DNA of 6,936 nt from CAZHBD01 sp964530555 (GTDB lineage Bacteria > Patescibacteriota > Saccharimonadia > Saccharimonadales > AWTP1-31): contig CAZHBD010000043.1 of the NCBI GenBank assembly GCA_964530555.1, positions 1 to 6,936 of the forward strand. Direction: 5' to 3'. A program made the position numbers and the translations under genes. Positions 6,416-6,936 of the stretch are shown in pieces; position 1 is the stretch's first letter, and every line of letters begins with the position of its first letter. The notes beneath the pieces are model-generated. The model saw only the letters and a program-made list of their open reading frames with translations, made no database searches and was not told where the DNA came from.

Positions 6416-6424
6416 TGCTACAAT
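6416..6424 (+). promoter_or_regulatory. Extended -10 promoter for tRNA-Ser
   Basis: TGCTACAAT (TG 6416-6417, TACAAT 6419-6424) lies ten bases before the first base of the tRNA. A partial -35 (GCGACA, 6395-6400, 18-base spacer) lies inside the end of purF. Transcription would begin at about 6431. The motif is identical to the one before pyrB. Confidence 0.6.
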
Positions 6425-6434
6425 AACACCTTAC

Positions 6435-6525
6435 GGAGAGGTGGCCGAGCTGGTTTAAGGCGCACGCCTGGAAAGTGTGTTGAGGCGCAAGTCTCTCGCA
6501 GGTTCGAATCCTGTCCTCTCCGCCA
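6435..6525 (+). tRNA. tRNA-Ser (anticodon GGA), CCA encoded
   Basis: A complete class II cloverleaf of 91 bases. Acceptor GGAGAGG (6435-6441) pairs with CCTCTCC (6515-6521), followed by discriminator G6522 and encoded CCA (6523-6525). The D stem is GCC/GGC (6444-6446 with 6459-6461). The anticodon stem is CACGC/GTGTG around loop CTGGAAA (6468-6474), with anticodon GGA at 6470-6472, reading UCC and UCU. The long variable arm GAGGC-GCAA-GTCTC (6482-6495) is typical of tRNA-Ser. The T arm is GCAGG-TTCGAAT-CCTGT (6498-6514). It has its own promoter within the purF tail and a strong terminator after it. Confidence 0.97.
6510..6525 (+). repeat. Direct repeat copy 1 (tRNA-Ser 3' end, possible att core)
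   Basis: CCTGTCCTCTCCGCCA, the 3' strand of the T stem, the acceptor 3' strand, the discriminator and CCA of tRNA-Ser. It recurs exactly at 6652-6667. It is followed at once by GGAGAGG (6526-6532), forming CCTCTCC-GCCA-GGAGAGG, a 7-bp inverted repeat. Confidence 0.85.
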
Positions 6526-6527
6526 GG

Positions 6528-6569
6528 AGAGGGACGGTCATGCTATCAAGCATGGCCGTTTCTCTTTTT
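6528..6569 (+). terminator. Intrinsic terminator after tRNA-Ser
   Basis: ACGGTCATGCT (6534-6544), loop ATCA, AGCATGGCCGT (6549-6559) form an 11-bp stem with one G-U pair. It can extend outward to AGAG/CTCT (6528-6531 with 6562-6565) through two G-U pairs. A T-rich tail TTCTCTTTTT (6560-6569) follows. It should end both the tRNA transcript and any purF readthrough. Confidence 0.85.
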
Positions 6570-6651
6570 GAGAAAGGATTCGATCCAAGGTTCGGTCGAC
6601 AAGGCTGCTCACAGAAATGTATTTCGAGAACAGCCGCGGTCGTGAGGTCTG

Positions 6652-6667
6652 CCTGTCCTCTCCGCCA
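6652..6667 (+). repeat. Direct repeat copy 2 (tRNA-Ser 3' end)
   Basis: An exact 16-base copy of 6510-6525, ending at the same CCA; the next bases differ (GGAG after copy 1, CGTA after copy 2). The repeats start 142 bases apart. There is no tRNA body upstream of this copy, so it is a displaced tRNA end. Confidence 0.85.
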
Positions 6668-6672
6668 CGTAG

Positions 6673-6700
6673 TTGACGGTAGCTGTATACTGTTTAAAAT
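6673..6700 (+). promoter_or_regulatory. Promoter candidate for the right-edge gene
   Basis: TTGACG (6673-6678), 16 bases, then TAAAAT (6695-6700): 5/6 in both boxes. The start would fall at about 6707, three bases before the ATG, again nearly leaderless. An alternative -10, TATACT (6686-6691), lacks a good -35 but would leave a 12-base leader holding the GGGGA ribosome site. Confidence 0.45.
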
Positions 6701-6709
6701 GGGGAATGC

Positions 6710-6936
6710 ATGCCTATATCCGAAGCAGATCTAGAAAATCAAAGAGAGCGATTATCAAGAAACCTCGCCGAACTGGACAGGTTGAAGGCCATAACGGAAA
6801 GCGATAAAGAGGTTTTAGCCTGGCTTGGGTCTTTTCTTAAGTCCATGTCGATGGGTGGCAGCGTAGAAAACAGTGGTACGTCATATGACTTTATAGGAAC
6901 ATGGCGCTTGACTGCCAGTGACGTGATCAAAGGTAG
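6710..6936 (+). CDS. Hypothetical protein, N-terminal part (runs off window)
   Basis: I do not recognise this protein. ATG 6710 opens 75 codons with no stop before the right edge. GGGGA (6701-6705) lies four bases upstream, comparable to the G-rich site before pyrB. A second ATG at 6706 is in another frame, closes after 33 codons and gives an implausible Arg/Lys-rich product. Residues 5-36 (EADLENQRERLSRNLAELDRLK...) are charged and heptad-like, suggesting a coiled coil or long amphipathic helix. Residues 37-48 (LAWLGSFLKSMS) are a moderately hydrophobic amphipathic stretch, and GTSYDFIGTWRLTASDV (56-72) looks like the start of a beta domain. No signal peptide or TM is visible. It begins 42 bases after the second tRNA-Ser end, so it may belong to the neighbouring element if one exists. 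Confidence 0.6.
   Translation, partial: MPISEADLENQRERLSRNLAELDRLKAITESDKEVLAWLGSFLKSMSMGGSVENSGTSYDFIGTWRLTASDVIKG

Larger units (their letters stand above)
6526..6667 (+). other. Segment framed by a second tRNA-Ser acceptor stem
   Basis: It begins with GGAGAGG (6526-6532), the exact 5' acceptor strand of the neighbouring tRNA-Ser, and ends with CCTGT-CCTCTCC-G-CCA (6652-6667), its exact 3' end. The 119 bases between do not form a cloverleaf and have no anticodon arm or intact T loop. They contain the terminator hairpin (6534-6559), a possible TTTCTC/GAGAAA hairpin (6559-6575), GGAT-TCG-ATCC (6576-6586) and a longer interrupted hairpin at 6603-6635. It could be an attachment-site scar left by an element that used the tRNA 3' end, or an RNA with a tRNA-like acceptor. 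It does not resemble tmRNA, which is longer and has a tag frame. Confidence 0.35.

Noticed and set aside
6526..6667. Intron-containing or intact second tRNA, or tmRNA
   Set aside because: There is no D arm, anticodon arm or T loop to splice together, 119 bases is too short for a group I intron with exons, and tmRNA is about twice as long with a tag frame.
6739..6930. Minus-strand ORF of 63 codons opposite the right-edge gene
   Set aside because: The plus-strand frame has a promoter, a G-rich ribosome site and protein-like heptads; the minus frame shows none of these.
1..6936. CRISPR array, insertion sequence or transposase, rRNA, riboswitch of a known class
   Set aside because: No regularly spaced repeats, transposase motifs, rRNA-like sequence or recognisable aptamer was seen on either strand.

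Overview
The window most likely comes from a Patescibacteria (CPR) genome, probably Candidatus Saccharibacteria (TM7) or a close relative. This is inferred from the style of the proteins, not from a marker gene. A single-pass secreted protein has the N-terminal pattern basic residues, TM helix, 'ASRA', then 'SIEPESG...SDASG...LQF', which I associate with that group. There is also a one-TM L,D-transpeptidase with two peptidoglycan-binding repeats, isolated nucleotide-synthesis genes, and very tight intergenic spacing. The standard bacterial code fits, since the first gene ends in TGA.

Layout. (1) 2-733 (+) is the 3' part of an unrecognised gene that enters from the left edge. (2) 806-1954 (+) encodes a membrane-anchored, surface-exposed beta-propeller-like protein. 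(3) 2031-2195 (+) encodes a 54-residue single-TM microprotein whose end overlaps the convergent end of pyrB. (4) 3315-2182 (-) is pyrB, aspartate carbamoyltransferase. It is preceded by an intrinsic-terminator hairpin that lies inside a 19-codon leader ORF and 13 bases before the pyrB start codon. (5) 4893-3415 (-) is the YkuD-type L,D-transpeptidase. (6) 4993-6408 (+) is purF, divergent from the transpeptidase gene, with a consensus promoter so close to the ATG that the mRNA should be leaderless. (7) 6435-6525 (+) is tRNA-Ser(GGA), followed by a strong terminator. (8) At 6526-6667 the 5' acceptor strand of the tRNA and its 3' end (16 bases through CCA) reappear around 119 bases of unrelated sequence. 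(9) 6710-6936 (+) is the start of an unrecognised gene that leaves at the right edge.

How the parts relate. pyrB and purF are committed or early steps of pyrimidine and purine synthesis, but no other pathway gene is adjacent, so this is not a nucleotide operon. The L,D-transpeptidase and the propeller protein belong to the cell envelope. The most interesting points are the pyrB leader, which resembles in layout the UTP-sensing attenuator of enterobacterial pyrBI, and the repeated tRNA-Ser ends at 6510-6667. The latter are either an attachment-site scar or an RNA with a tRNA-like acceptor stem.
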